In this document: positions 26,428 through 36,800 of the stretch, in pieces
How positions within the stretch are numbered: the stretch's first letter is position 1
Layout: each line of letters begins with the position of its first letter
NCBI GenBank assembly: GCA_903850425.1
Contig: CAINLR010000066.1
Coordinates: 1 to 64,000 of the forward strand
DNA from: an uncultured Verrucomicrobia subdivision 3 bacterium
GTDB lineage: Bacteria; Verrucomicrobiota; Verrucomicrobiia; Limisphaerales; UBA11358
DNA length: 64,000 nucleotides
Direction: 5' to 3'
The notes under the pieces: generated by a model
What the model was told of the DNA's origin: nothing
What the model saw: only the letters and a program-made list of their open reading frames with translations
The model's database searches: none
Position numbers and translations under genes: made by a program

Positions 26428-26927
26428 AATTAGCAACCACGGATGGGCACGGGTAAACCCGGCTTTCCAAATTGAAGGCCAACCACCGAGACTCAGCGCC
26501 CGTCAGGGTTCGCGGAGTTTGTTCCAATTCTTTGCGCTCCTCCGCGTTCTCCGCAGCTCTGTGTAAAACCAGGTTATTATCCGTGTCCATCCGTGTTAAT
26601 CCGTGGTTGAAAAAAAACATGTAAATAAAAATTGACGCACGGGCACGACTCTTGTTTTGGCTCATTAACAACGCATGAGGAACCAGCCAATAATCCAAAC
26701 TCGCACTGATGGTGTCAACTCGCCCGCCATTGTTATATCGCAATCCGGCCAGCTTCCGCCACTGCCAACATTTTCGGGACCCTGACGGGTTTTACGAAGG
26801 GTTGCCGCCAGTTTTTTCGCGCTGCCTCCATTTCGAAAGCGCACGGTTGCGAGAGTTCTCAAAACCAAGAACTGACTTCTTCAGACTTCTTCACGGCTGG
26901 CGCGGCCTGCCTTCTGCGGCTTGGGTT
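26428..26927. repeat. Intergenic region with CCACGGAT/ATCCGTG-type repeats
   Basis: Bases 26435-26620 carry text typical of dispersed bacterial intergenic repeats: ACCACGGATGGGCACGGG at the left and TCCATCCGTGTTAATCCGTG at 26587-26606, with TCCGCGTTCTCCGCAG between. Bases 26640-26927 hold nothing I can assign. A 67-residue minus-strand frame (26665-26868) lacks supporting features. Confidence 0.6.
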
Positions 26928-29900
26928 CTACCGAGCCACGCGCAAGGTGACAGTGCCCAACTTGGAAACACGGATCGCTTCGGGAGCTTTTGGCCCTTGC
27001 TCCTCCGCCGCACTGGAAAGCCAGGTGTGACCGACCGGCTGACTCCAATGCAAGCGGGTCGTCTGCGGCTGCTCCGTTGGGTTATACAGACAAACCATCA
27101 GTCCCTTGCCATCGTCACTTGGCTTTAGGGACGAAACAATGACCTGATCTGAGTCCAGAGTCAGCAACCCCGCAACTGATGATTTGCCAGAAGCCGGTGC
27201 GACGATTAATGGTTGGGTGCTTTCAATGCCAAAGTGCGTCGCGGCGACGGCATCATAGGCAGCATGCGGCCACAAAGCATAGTGGAACCAGGTCGAACCT
27301 TCCTGGTCCGCACGATAGTTCGTATGCCAGTGATTGTTCATCACCCAGGAGTAGAGGGTGGATGCTGGTTCAATGTCTTTGAGATAAGCGTTGGGATTCG
27401 GCTGGCTGCGCGGCAGGTTGGCGATTAGTCCGCCAAGTTCCATCAGCGGCGCATCGGCCGTGGCCCAAGTCACACCCAGCTTGGTGTTGGAGATGTCCAC
27501 CCAGCGTTCGACCGAGAACCAGTTCTTGCAAGCACCAGGCAATTGATCTATCTGCGGCTGGCCGATCGCGCCGGCACTATTGATATGCACCTTCGGTTCC
27601 GGCACATTGAAACCAAAACCGAAGTGAACCCCTTCCACGGCACGCACAGCTTTTTTATCCACCAAGTCAATGATCTCAACGCGATCGAGTCCGTCAACCA
27701 GGCGCACTTCGCGGACAAGCTTGTTGCATCCGGGAGCGTCGGATTCCACCAGCAGCGAGGCCACGAGCGGTCCGCTTTCTTTGATGGTGATTTTGGCGGG
27801 CCCGCTGGGCTTGACGTTCTTAATGTCGCCCCCCGGAAGATAGAGATAGTTGTTGATCCTATCCTTGACCAACTCACCCGATAGCCCAACTCTTCTCAGG
27901 CTGACGATATCGCCAGTGATCTCATCCAGCTTAACTTGGATTAAAGGAGTTGTTAATGAGTTCCCGGCAGCTCTGGCATTGGCGGTGGCGGATGAGCCGC
28001 TTCCAATCATATAGCGCTTTGCACCAAATGAAGGAATGTCGCTGGCCAAGAAGACGAATTCACCTGTCGAGAGTCGCTGCGAAGGAACTAAATTGCCGGT
28101 TTCATCCCTCACGGACTCCCCGACCGTCGCGGACTTCAGCGTCACCAGATCCGTGCGCGGCCAGGAGCAGGTATTGAAAACATCAACGGAGGAAGCATCG
28201 GGCGGCTTGGCTCCGAGAGCTTTATCCAGCAATTCGCGGGATACCTTGTCCGCCGTCAGTGCGTAGCCTTGCTTGTAGTTCCATTGGTTTGTAACGAACG
28301 GCAGGTCCGGCTGACTGATGCTGTTGTGTGCGCCCCAGGTGTGTTCGCTATACATTGCGGCGTTCTTCCACGCCAAGGCAAACTCAGCCAGCGGAAACAA
28401 TCCGGGATTATGCATGGCCCAGAGCGTCTCGGCTTGCAGCAGGCGATCCACGGAGTGGCGGTTCAGCGCCGTCTCCCGGGCGGAAGAACCGGCGCCATCT
28501 TCCCAATACGGCGTCAGGTCGCCGCGAAACGTCGGCAACTTGGCTCCGTAGCGCTTTTCAAACGCGTGAAAGGCTTCACTCGTCGTAGCGATGATCAGTT
28601 TAGGATAGACATACTTGGCGTTCCACTCGCGCACGGCGGACATTACGCCTTCGTCGGGCGGCCCGTTGTCGCCTTTGGTCCAGCGCAGTTGCACGATGTC
28701 GTAGAGATAGTTCTGCTCTTCGAGTCGCTGAAGCAGAAATGGCAACCCTTCCGTGATGGAGGAGAAATGGTGTCCGAATGAATAACCGCCTTGCGCGCCC
28801 CAATACAAGACTTTTTCTTCGCCGGATGGCGAGAGCCAGTAGAACGGAGTGTTTTCCCATTGCACCCGCACATAGCCGATGCGGTCGCCAGCCATCGTCC
28901 GCGAAGCGTTTGGACCGTTGGAAACATACTTCACTCCGTGACTGGCCAGCGCCGGCACGATGCCCCAAGTCAATCCGGGCACGTCGCTGATCATCATGGA
29001 ATCCACCTTCACCCCGTTGCGCTCGCCCAAAGTGGTTCCATAACCGATTTGCCGCACCAGCTCTTCATAGCGACATAAGCCCGTCAACAGATTGCCATAC
29101 ATCGCGTCCACCCCGATGTTGCCATCGTGAATGGCCTGGTCGAACGCGCGCATTTGGACCGGCGTGGCGACGCGGGCAAATTGGTCAGCCGTCCACACAA
29201 CCTCCAGATTCCATTTGAACCGCGCGCCGACGGGATAGTCCTTGGTCTCGCGGATCAGGTCGAGCGCATGAATCACGTTCTGAGCCTGTTTCCTTTCAAT
29301 GTTCGGCTGCAGGTCGGTATAACCAATATCGGTATGGGAGTGCATCAGCACATAGACCTCCCACTTACGCACAGGCTTCAAAACTATTTTGCGACTGGCC
29401 AAGGTCTTATTGCCCGCGACCAGAGTGATTGTGGACTCAGTCTCCAGATCCACAGCCGGAACGAAGGTTTCCAATGCATGATTGCCTTGGGTGAGGTTCA
29501 CTTGGCTCAGTTCCTTCCCATTGAGGCAGACCGAGGCTGGTTGAGCCACTCCGAAATAACTCACGGACAGCTCTACCGGTTGGAACAGCTTGCCGCTCCG
29601 CTCGGACAGCGCCGGAATAGTGCGGGTGGTTCGGATCTCCGCAAAGCTATTAACGGCCGCGCTGGCAAGCCCCACCGGAGTTTCCAAAGTCACGCAATCA
29701 TACAGCGCCCAACTGCCAGCCACACTGGAAATATCAATGCGGTTGTTGCCTGACTTCAGTAGCGAGACTGGGAAATTAATGGTGAGTTGATACGGCTTGC
29801 CTTTGGCGGGATTGCCTTGCAGCGATTCATCGCCCGCGCCGGGCGGCAGTTGCTGTTCAAATCGGCGGCCGTTGACTTCGACTTGAAGTTTCGGCGGAAA

Positions 29901-30248
29901 AGGCTGTTGCGTATCCAGCAAATTCACCTGCAACTTGCACTCTCCTTCGGCCGCCGCACCCTTTACTCCGAACGCGATGGTGAAGGTGTGCGCGCGTCCA
30001 CCGGCCCAGCGATCATCGGGACCGGGTTGCACATAGGGCCAATCGCGCGTTGGTTCAGAGACGCCGACCACAAAAAAGGCGTCGGACTTGAACTCAGTCC
30101 AACCCTTCGGCGCGAGCGCGAACTCGGTGTTATTGGTGTCGGCTTGGCCGAACTGCCAGAGAGTGTGAGTATCCGCCGCCAACGCATTGCCCAGCGAAAG
30201 CCCGAGCGCCAGCACGACCAGACAACAGTTGGGTAGTAGCAGTTTCAT
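26928..30248 (-). CDS. GH38-type alpha-mannosidase, secreted
   Basis: This encodes 1106 residues with signal peptide MKLLLPNCCLVVLALGLSLGNALA. Residues about 30-175 form a beta-sandwich similar to the C-terminal domain of family 4 polysaccharide lyases (LWQFGQADTNN, FPVSLLKSGNNRI). The GH38 catalytic domain follows, with HSHTDIGYTD (metal-binding His and Asp), MMISDVPGLTWG (likely nucleophile Asp) and SEHTWGAHNS. The remainder is the beta-rich GH38 C-terminal region. It should release alpha-linked mannose from glycans outside the cytoplasm. It is transcribed divergently from the GH2 beta-mannosidase gene. A 12-bp perfect palindrome lies 6 bp upstream of its ATG, where it would cover the ribosome-binding region. 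Confidence 0.87.
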   Translation of the reverse strand: MKLLLPNCCLVVLALGLSLGNALAADTHTLWQFGQADTNNTEFALAPKGWTEFKSDAFFVVGVSEPTRDWPYVQPGPDDRWAGGRAHTFTIAFGVKGAAAEGECKLQVNLLDTQQPFPPKLQVEVNGRRFEQQLPPGAGDESLQGNPAKGKPYQLTINFPVSLLKSGNNRIDISSVAGSWALYDCVTLETPVGLASAAVNSFAEIRTTRTIPALSERSGKLFQPVELSVSYFGVAQPASVCLNGKELSQVNLTQGNHALETFVPAVDLETESTITLVAGNKTLASRKIVLKPVRKWEVYVLMHSHTDIGYTDLQPNIERKQAQNVIHALDLIRETKDYPVGARFKWNLEVVWTADQFARVATPVQMRAFDQAIHDGNIGVDAMYGNLLTGLCRYEELVRQIGYGTTLGERNGVKVDSMMISDVPGLTWGIVPALASHGVKYVSNGPNASRTMAGDRIGYVRVQWENTPFYWLSPSGEEKVLYWGAQGGYSFGHHFSSITEGLPFLLQRLEEQNYLYDIVQLRWTKGDNGPPDEGVMSAVREWNAKYVYPKLIIATTSEAFHAFEKRYGAKLPTFRGDLTPYWEDGAGSSARETALNRHSVDRLLQAETLWAMHNPGLFPLAEFALAWKNAAMYSEHTWGAHNSISQPDLPFVTNQWNYKQGYALTADKVSRELLDKALGAKPPDASSVDVFNTCSWPRTDLVTLKSATVGESVRDETGNLVPSQRLSTGEFVFLASDIPSFGAKRYMIGSGSSATANARAAGNSLTTPLIQVKLDEITGDIVSLRRVGLSGELVKDRINNYLYLPGGDIKNVKPSGPAKITIKESGPLVASLLVESDAPGCNKLVREVRLVDGLDRVEIIDLVDKKAVRAVEGVHFGFGFNVPEPKVHINSAGAIGQPQIDQLPGACKNWFSVERWVDISNTKLGVTWATADAPLMELGGLIANLPRSQPNPNAYLKDIEPASTLYSWVMNNHWHTNYRADQEGSTWFHYALWPHAAYDAVAATHFGIESTQPLIVAPASGKSSVAGLLTLDSDQVIVSSLKPSDDGKGLMVCLYNPTEQPQTTRLHWSQPVGHTWLSSAAEEQGPKAPEAIRVSKLGTVTLRVAR

Positions 30249-30253
30249 AGTTA

Positions 30254-30265
30254 TAGAGCGCTCTA
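30254..30265. promoter_or_regulatory. TAGAGCGCTCTA palindrome, candidate LacI-type operator
   Basis: This is a perfect 12-bp palindrome with a central CG, close in form to LacI/GalR-family operators such as the GGGAGCGCTCCC type reported for CebR-like regulators. It lies 6-17 bp upstream of the GH38 start codon in the divergent GH38/GH2 promoter region. No LacI-family gene is in the window, so the regulator is unknown. Confidence 0.45.
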
Positions 30266-30333
30266 AAAATCAGCGCGTGGTCCAGGAGGTTTGTTTGAAT
30301 AACGTAGCGCGGGAGCAAAGTGTGCGTCAACGC

Positions 30334-30345
30334 ATTTTCGAAAAT
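30334..30345. promoter_or_regulatory. ATTTTCGAAAAT palindrome in the divergent promoter
   Basis: This is a second perfect 12-bp palindrome with central CG, centred 80 bp from the first and 54-65 bp upstream of the GH2 start. It is AT-rich, so chance is more likely than for the first. It could be an operator for the GH2 promoter. Confidence 0.3.
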
Positions 30346-30398
30346 CCGTGCAGTCGAACTTAAAAACTGCCACGCTGCGGCCTGATTCAATTATCTGT

Positions 30399-32945
30399 AT
30401 GAAACAAATCTGCCTGATGCTTTCCACGGCGCTCTGCTGGGCCGTCCTGCCGCCCGCACTCGCCGAAACTACACCCGCACTCGCCCGTCTCGATTTGGAT
30501 GGCGCGTGGCAAGTGTCCGTCAGCGGGAGCAACGACTGGTGCGCCGCCACCGTGCCCGGTTGCGTGCATACCGATTTGTTGGCGGCGAAACGGATTCCTG
30601 ATCCGTTCTTCCGCGACAACGAGAAGAAGGTCCAGTGGGTGGGCGACCAGACTTGGACTTACCGGCGAACCTTTGAAGTCACTGAAGCGCTGTTGAAACG
30701 CGAACATATCTGGTTGCGCTGCGAAGGACTCGACACGCTCGCGACCATCCTCATCAACGGCGTTCAGTTGGGCGAGGCGGACAACATGTATCGCACTTGG
30801 GAGTTCGATGCGAAAAGCTGGCTGAAACCTGGCGCCAACGCCATCGAAGTCCACTTTGCTCCAGTGCCGCCGTTCATTCGCGCCAAAGAAGCCCAAAAGC
30901 CGTTGCCGACCTGGCAATATCCCGGGGCGGGTTATATCCGCAAGATGCCTTGTAACTTCGGCTGGGACTGGGGCCCGACCTTGATCACCTGCGGTATCTG
31001 GAAAAATATTTCCCTAGTCGCCTATGATACGGCGCGGTTGGATAACGTGCAGATTCTGCAAGATCACAGTCAGGCGAATAAAGTAAAGCTGACCATTCAA
31101 GTTGCCGTCGAGACCAAAGCTCAGTCGTCGTTGAGCGCGCGGATCACCATCACTTCTCCCGATGGCAAGACGCAGAAACCGGTTGCGACACCGCTCGCAA
31201 ACGGTAGCGCCGCCGCCGAACTCACCCTGACTCACCCGCAACTCTGGTGGCCGGCCGGCATGGGCGCGCAGCCGCTATACACGATTAGAGTCGAGCTGCT
31301 GGATGCGAATGGCAAGCTGCTGGATACCACACAAAAGCGGATTGGCCTGCGCACGATGAAAGTGGCGCAACAAACGGACTCCGCCCCGATGCACTTCATC
31401 GTGAATGGCCGGCCGTTCTTCGTCAAAGGCGCAAACTGGATTCCCGCCGATGCGTTTCAGAATCGCGTGACCAAGGCGCGTTTGCGGCAATACATCGCCG
31501 ACGCTGCCGCCGTCAACATGAACGCGCTGCGCTTCTGGGGCGGTAGTTACTATGAGGAAGATGATCTGTTTGATGCCTGCGATGAACTGGGCATCTGCGT
31601 GTGGCTGGATTTCAAGTTTGCTTGCTCCACCTATCCAGCATTTGATCCGCACTTTCTGGAAAGCGTCCGCTTGGAAGCGATGGACCAGGTGAAACGGTTG
31701 CGGCATCACCCTAGCATTGGCGTCTGGTGCGGCAACAACGAGATCGTGTTCTTTCGCGGCGACAACGAGTGGACGACGAACAAGATGAGCGCGCCGGACT
31801 ACTACCGTTTGTTCCGCGATACTCTGGGCGGCGTCATGAAAACACTCGCGCCGCAAAGCGAATACGTCACCGGTTCACCGGACTGCGGCGATGTCCACTA
31901 CTGGGAAGTCTGGCATGGCGGCAAATCATTTGAAGCCTATCGGAACATTCACGGTTTTGTCAGCGAGTTTGGTTTTCAATCCTTCCCCGTGCCTGCCACG
32001 ATCAACGCCTTCACCGCGCCGGAGGACCGCACGAATGTCTATGCCCCGATGATCAAACATCACGAGCGCTCCAATCGCGCCTCGGTGGATACGGCGGAAG
32101 ATGGCACCATCGGCACGGACAAGATCATGAAGATTGTGCGGCTGAATTTTCGCGAACCGAAGGATTTTGCAAGCACCCTCTGGTTAAGCCAGATCAACCA
32201 AGCTTACGGCATCGAGTTCGCGGCCGAGGGTTGGCGACGCGAGATGCCCAAGAGCATGGGCTGCGTCTATTGGCAATACAACGACAACTGGCCGGGCAGT
32301 TCGTGGTCGTCGGTGGATTACTTCGGCCGCTGGAAGGCGCTGCAATATCGCGCGCGGCATTTCTACTCCCCCATCCTGGTGTCCGGCGATTTTAACGCCA
32401 CCAACAACGCGCTCGCCTTGTGGCTCACCAGCGACAAGTTGCAACCGATGGCCGGAAAATTGAACTGGCGCGTCTCGGATCTCGCCGGCAAGGAACTCCG
32501 TGCTGGCCAGCAAAGTGTATCCGTGGGTGCCCAAACGAGCTTGCAGGTTGGCGAACTCGCCTTAGCTGATTGCGTGCAAAAGCACGGGGCGAACAATCTG
32601 CTCGTCTGGCTATCGTTTGAGGTGAGCGGGAAAACCATTTCACAAAACACCGTGTTGTTGGCGAAACCAATTCAGCTTGAATTGCTCGACCCACAACTCG
32701 CTTCGGACGTGTCTGGATCGGGCACCGCTTATACGGTCAACGTGCGCGTCCAGCATCCTGCGCTATGGGTATGGCTCGACGTCGGCGGCGGCAGCGGGCA
32801 TTTCTCAGACAATTTCGTCCACCTTGAGCCCGGGGCCACGCAGCGGTTCACCGTCAAGCTCGACCAACCAATGTCAAAAATGGACTTCGCGAACGCATTA
32901 AGAATACACAGCCTTTACGACACCTATGCTGGCCAGGCCCAGTAA
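30399..32945 (+). CDS. GH2 beta-mannosidase, secreted
   Basis: This encodes 848 residues from ATG 30399 (MKQICLMLSTALCW); an in-frame ATG at 30348 would put a charged stretch before the signal peptide. A signal peptide covers residues 1-24. The order is GH2 sugar-binding domain (LDLDGAWQVS, FEVTEALL), immunoglobulin-like domain (LWWPAGMGAQPLY) and TIM barrel. The acid/base Glu is in WCGNNEIVF and the nucleophile Glu in VSEFGFQSF. CNFGWDWGPT is typical of beta-mannosidases rather than beta-galactosidases. It removes beta-linked mannose, such as the core Man-beta-GlcNAc of N-glycans, and is divergent to the GH38 alpha-mannosidase, consistent with joint regulation. Confidence 0.93.
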   Translation: MKQICLMLSTALCWAVLPPALAETTPALARLDLDGAWQVSVSGSNDWCAATVPGCVHTDLLAAKRIPDPFFRDNEKKVQWVGDQTWTYRRTFEVTEALLKREHIWLRCEGLDTLATILINGVQLGEADNMYRTWEFDAKSWLKPGANAIEVHFAPVPPFIRAKEAQKPLPTWQYPGAGYIRKMPCNFGWDWGPTLITCGIWKNISLVAYDTARLDNVQILQDHSQANKVKLTIQVAVETKAQSSLSARITITSPDGKTQKPVATPLANGSAAAELTLTHPQLWWPAGMGAQPLYTIRVELLDANGKLLDTTQKRIGLRTMKVAQQTDSAPMHFIVNGRPFFVKGANWIPADAFQNRVTKARLRQYIADAAAVNMNALRFWGGSYYEEDDLFDACDELGICVWLDFKFACSTYPAFDPHFLESVRLEAMDQVKRLRHHPSIGVWCGNNEIVFFRGDNEWTTNKMSAPDYYRLFRDTLGGVMKTLAPQSEYVTGSPDCGDVHYWEVWHGGKSFEAYRNIHGFVSEFGFQSFPVPATINAFTAPEDRTNVYAPMIKHHERSNRASVDTAEDGTIGTDKIMKIVRLNFREPKDFASTLWLSQINQAYGIEFAAEGWRREMPKSMGCVYWQYNDNWPGSSWSSVDYFGRWKALQYRARHFYSPILVSGDFNATNNALALWLTSDKLQPMAGKLNWRVSDLAGKELRAGQQSVSVGAQTSLQVGELALADCVQKHGANNLLVWLSFEVSGKTISQNTVLLAKPIQLELLDPQLASDVSGSGTAYTVNVRVQHPALWVWLDVGGGSGHFSDNFVHLEPGATQRFTVKLDQPMSKMDFANALRIHSLYDTYAGQAQ

Positions 32946-33040
32946 CGGTTCGACATCTTCAGTGGTGGTGGGGCAGCGCACCTGACGGCCTGGCGGGCCG
33001 TGGCGGGCGTAGCCGCCGAGGGAATACGACTCAAATCCTT

Positions 33041-33055
33041 GGAGGTCGCGCCTCC
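33041..33055. repeat. Short GGAGG/CCTCC hairpin
   Basis: GGAGG-TCGCG-CCTCC lies between the convergent GH2 and response-regulator genes. There is no T-run on either side, so it is a poor intrinsic terminator. It may be part of a dispersed repeat. Confidence 0.35.
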
Positions 33056-33122
33056 ATGTGTCGGCGGCTACTGCTTGAACTAACCACTCCCATTTCCGGT
33101 CCGGGTTGCGAAGGATCTCTGG

Positions 33123-33767
33123 TCAGCGGCGCAGATACTTGTTCACGGCTTCCACCTTGGAGTGGACATGGAGTTTCTCGTAGATGCGCCGGATGTAATT
33201 GCGCACGCCATGCACCGAGATACCCAGATGATCTGCGATTTCCTTGTAGGCGTAGCCATGCGCCAGCTCTTCCAGAAAGTTCTTCTCGCCCGCAGTTAAT
33301 TGTTCCAGCTCGGCGGCGGAACCTTTCGCAATTTTCGGCGCGTTGGAAAAGAATTGCACCACGCGGCGCGCGATGTGTGGTGTCATCGGCGAACCGCCGG
33401 CATGAAGTTCCTGAATCGCCTGGAGTAACTTGGCCGAAGAGGTGCGCTTGAGCAGGTAACCGCCGGCCCCGGCCTTGAGTGATTCAAAGAGACGATCGCT
33501 GTCCTCGTAGGCTGTGAGCATGAGGAAATTCACTGCGGGCAGAGCGGCTTTCAGTTCGCGCACACATTCCACGCCATCCACGCCGGGCAGTTGAATGTCC
33601 ATCACCACGACGTCGGGCTTCACCAGCGGAATCCCGTTGAGGGCCGACGGCCCATCCGGGTAGGCACCCACCAGCTCCAGATTCGGCGCGTCTTGGGCGA
33701 GTTCCACGAGTTTACTGCGGAACTGTTCGTGATCCTCGACAAAGACTACTTTGATGGCTTTGTGCAT
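33123..33767 (-). CDS. NarL/FixJ-type response regulator
   Basis: This encodes 214 residues. The receiver domain (about 5-120) has the acidic pair Glu11-Asp12, phosphoacceptor Asp57 (VVVMDIQLPG), a Thr in LMLTAYED and a Lys in YLLKRTSS. The LuxR-type helix-turn-helix (about 152-210) contains LTAGEKNFLEELAHGYAYKE and then IADHLGISVHGVRNYIRRIY. It is a cytoplasmic transcription factor activated by phosphorylation. It lies 119 bp downstream of the sensor kinase at 33887-36961 on the same strand and is almost certainly its partner. A long inverted repeat occupies the gap, so the kinase:regulator ratio may be set post-transcriptionally (inference). Likely targets are the flanking glycosidase genes, though no binding site can be assigned. 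Confidence 0.93.
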   Translation of the reverse strand: MHKAIKVVFVEDHEQFRSKLVELAQDAPNLELVGAYPDGPSALNGIPLVKPDVVVMDIQLPGVDGVECVRELKAALPAVNFLMLTAYEDSDRLFESLKAGAGGYLLKRTSSAKLLQAIQELHAGGSPMTPHIARRVVQFFSNAPKIAKGSAAELEQLTAGEKNFLEELAHGYAYKEIADHLGISVHGVRNYIRRIYEKLHVHSKVEAVNKYLRR

Positions 33768-33789
33768 TTTATTGGCGAAAATACAACAT

Positions 33790-33880
33790 CGAACCTCGAA
33801 CCTTCAATATCCAACAACCAGAGAATTTCCATCGCGTGAACATTGGCGGTTCGAGGTTGGTTGTTGAATGTTGAAGGTTC
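33790..33880. repeat. Long inverted repeat between kinase and regulator genes
   Basis: The left arm (33798-33820, GAACCTTCAATATCCAACAA and three more bases) pairs with the right arm (33858-33880) with one mismatch; partial pairing of TCGAACCTC with GAGGTTCGA-like text extends it. About 37 nt form the loop. It resembles the GAACCTTCAA..TTGAAGGTTC dispersed repeats of this group. It could act as an RNA processing or attenuation structure. Confidence 0.7.
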
Positions 33881-33886
33881 ACAACT

Positions 33887-36800
33887 TCAAACGTTCGGCA
33901 CTGGCTTGGTTCCCGCCGCGTGGCCGCGGGGATAAGCCACCGTCAGCTTGATCGTCGTGCCCTGGCCGGGCTTGGTTTGGATGCTGAATCGTCCGCCCAA
34001 GGCTTCAATTCGGTGGCGCATGTTATCCAGACCATTGCGCTCGTTGCGCTCCGAAACGGTGGCGAGATCAAAACCATCGCCATTGTCGTGCAGGCAGATT
34101 TCAAACTGTTGTCCAATGGTTTTGGCGCTCAGGGAAATTTCCGTGGCGTGAGCATATTTGAGCGCATTATTCAACGCCTCTTTCACCACAAGGAAAAGGT
34201 GGTGACGCATCTCGGGCGGCAAGGGGACTTCCGGCAAGTTGTCGGCAATTTGAAAGCGACAGTGGGCCTCCGTGTTTTCAAACAGCTCGCGGGCAAGTTG
34301 GGTCAGGTATTCCACCAGACTGCGGAGGGAGTCATTGCGGGGATTCACCGCCCAGACAATTTCATCCAACGCGCGCGCGGTGCGGACGGCGAAGTTGGAA
34401 ATCTGCTCGACCCGGGCCTTCAACTGTTCCGCGCTATTTTCTTTGGACTGGCCGATGTCGGTGATGGACATGGAAATGTAGGTGAGGCTGGAACCGAGTT
34501 CATCGTGGAGGTCGCGGGCGATGCGCACGCGCTCGCGTTCCATCGTCTGCTCCTGTTCAATGCGTTTGAGTCGGGCACGATAGCGACGACGTTCCACCAG
34601 CCGGATTCCCGCAGCAATCAAACCAACCATGCCGACGACTGACAACACTTGAAACCAAAGCGTCTGCCAGAAGTATGGCAACACCACCAAGGCCATGCCG
34701 GTTCCCGGCTCGTTCCACTGGCCGTTGAGGTTGCTGGCCTGGACATGGAAGCGATACGTTCCCGGCGGCACATAGCTATAGTGCGCCACGCGAATGTCGC
34801 CCCATTCAGTCCAGCCCGAATCCAGTCCTTCAAGCCAGTAGCGGAACTGGATTTTTTCCGGCGCATCAAAGGCGATGCCAGTAAAATGAAAATCAAAACT
34901 ATGCCGGCCTGCCGGAATGGTCGCGGCCCCATTGAACGCCTTGCCCTGCGTCGGCGCCGCCGGAAGCGGCATTGTGGCCGGCGGGTTTTTAAGAAGCTGC
35001 TTGTCCACGAAGACATCTTCCATCGCCGCGACTGGCAACGTGGCGACATGGGTTGGTTGGCGCGGATCAATCACCACGATGCCCTTGGCGGTGGCGAAAC
35101 ACAGTTGGCCGGACCGGGTCTTCAAGGCCGCTCCAAAATTTCCGACGCATTGTTCCGAAGCCATGCCCTCCGACATCCCGCAATTCATCAGGTGCAACGA
35201 CACGGTCCGGCCGGCGGCCACATCGTTCAACACCCGCTTGCTGACGCGGCAAATACCGTGGTTGCCACCGAGCCACAGATTGCCGTCGTCGTCTTCCAAA
35301 ATTTGCAAAACGCTGTTGTCCGGCAGCCCCTGCTCCGTCGTGAAATTGTGCATCTGCCCCTGCGACCAGCGGTTCAAACCGCCGCCGTCGGTGCCGATCC
35401 ACAGCGTGCCGTCAGCGTCCAGCAACAGGGCGCGGACCAGGTCGCTTTGCAAACCGTCCTTGGTGGTCAGCAGGGTGAGCCGGCCATTTTGCCACCGGCC
35501 CAGCCCGCCGCCGAGCGAGCCGATCCACAAGGTCCCATCCGGCGCCTGCGCCAGGGCGGTCACCGGCCGGGCCGGCAAGCCTTTGATGGCGGTGAATTTT
35601 TTCTGTTTCAAAAATTGGAGCTGGCCGTTGTAAGTTCCAAACCACAACCCCTCGTTACGGTCTTCGCATAGGCACCAGATGCGGTCGCCGGCGAGCAGCC
35701 GCTCATCATATCTGGAAAGCAATTTCCCATCCTGCCATTGGTAAAGCCCCGGTCCGGCCCCCCACCACAAGCTGCCATCACGCCCGCCCAGCAAGGCTTC
35801 CACGATGACATGATCCTGCCAAGGCGTGCCGGGCAGTTGCTCGATCTGTCCCGCCTGCCAGTGATAAAGTCCCTGGCCATAAGTGCCGAGCCAGATCTCC
35901 CCGTTCGTGGTTTCGGCCAGCGAACGCAACTGACATTCCGACAAACCAGCCATCGGATGATAGACGGAAAGTTTTTTCGGGCCAATGCGGCACAGGCCGC
36001 CCGACTGCGTGCCGGCCCAGAGAAATTGCCCGTCGCAGAACAGCGAAAGAATTGCATCATCCGACAAACCGTCCTTGCGTTGCAGGGCATGGAACCGTCC
36101 GGCGCGCACATAATGCAATCCCTCGTTAATAGACGCAGCCCAGATGGTGCCGTCCGGCGTTTGCGCCAGCCGGTTCAACACAATTTCCGGCAACCCATCA
36201 TTCGTGCCGAAGCGCGTCCAGTTGCCCTGGTCCAGGCAATAGACACATTTATCCCGCGCGCCGACCCACACGCGATTTTGATTGTCCACCAAAACACAAC
36301 GCGGACTGAAATTCACGAGCCGCAACGCCCCGGTCGGCCGGCTGTTGGTAAAAGTATTAGCCGCCGAAAACCGCAGCAGCCCGTTGTGCAGCGTCGCCAC
36401 CCAGATGTCGCCTTGCTGGTCGCGCGCCAGGTCGGTGACATACATCGAACCCAGGCTGCTGGCCAGCGGCTCAAACCGGCCGTCATGCCAGCGACTCAAG
36501 CCGGTGGGTGTGCCGGCCCACACCTCGCCGCTTCCAGCCTCAATCAAAGCCTGGATGGAATTGCCGGCCAGTCCATCCTTGGTGGTGAAAGTTTCGATAA
36601 CTCCATTCATCAGCCGGCTCAAACCGCCGCCAGCGGTGCCAATCCACAGCGCGCCGCGATGGTCTTCGAGCAGTGCGGAAATTTGCAGACTGCCCAATCC
36701 TTCCGGCAAGCCCAGCACCCGGCAGTGTTCGCCATCAAAGCGCGCCAGCCCCGCATCCGTGCCAAGCCAGAGATAGCCGTCGCGGGTTTGCGCCACGGCG

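Noticed and set aside
26665-26868. 67-codon minus-strand frame between pntB remnant and GH38
   Set aside because: It has no recognisable motif, no ribosome-binding site and sits in repeat-rich DNA.
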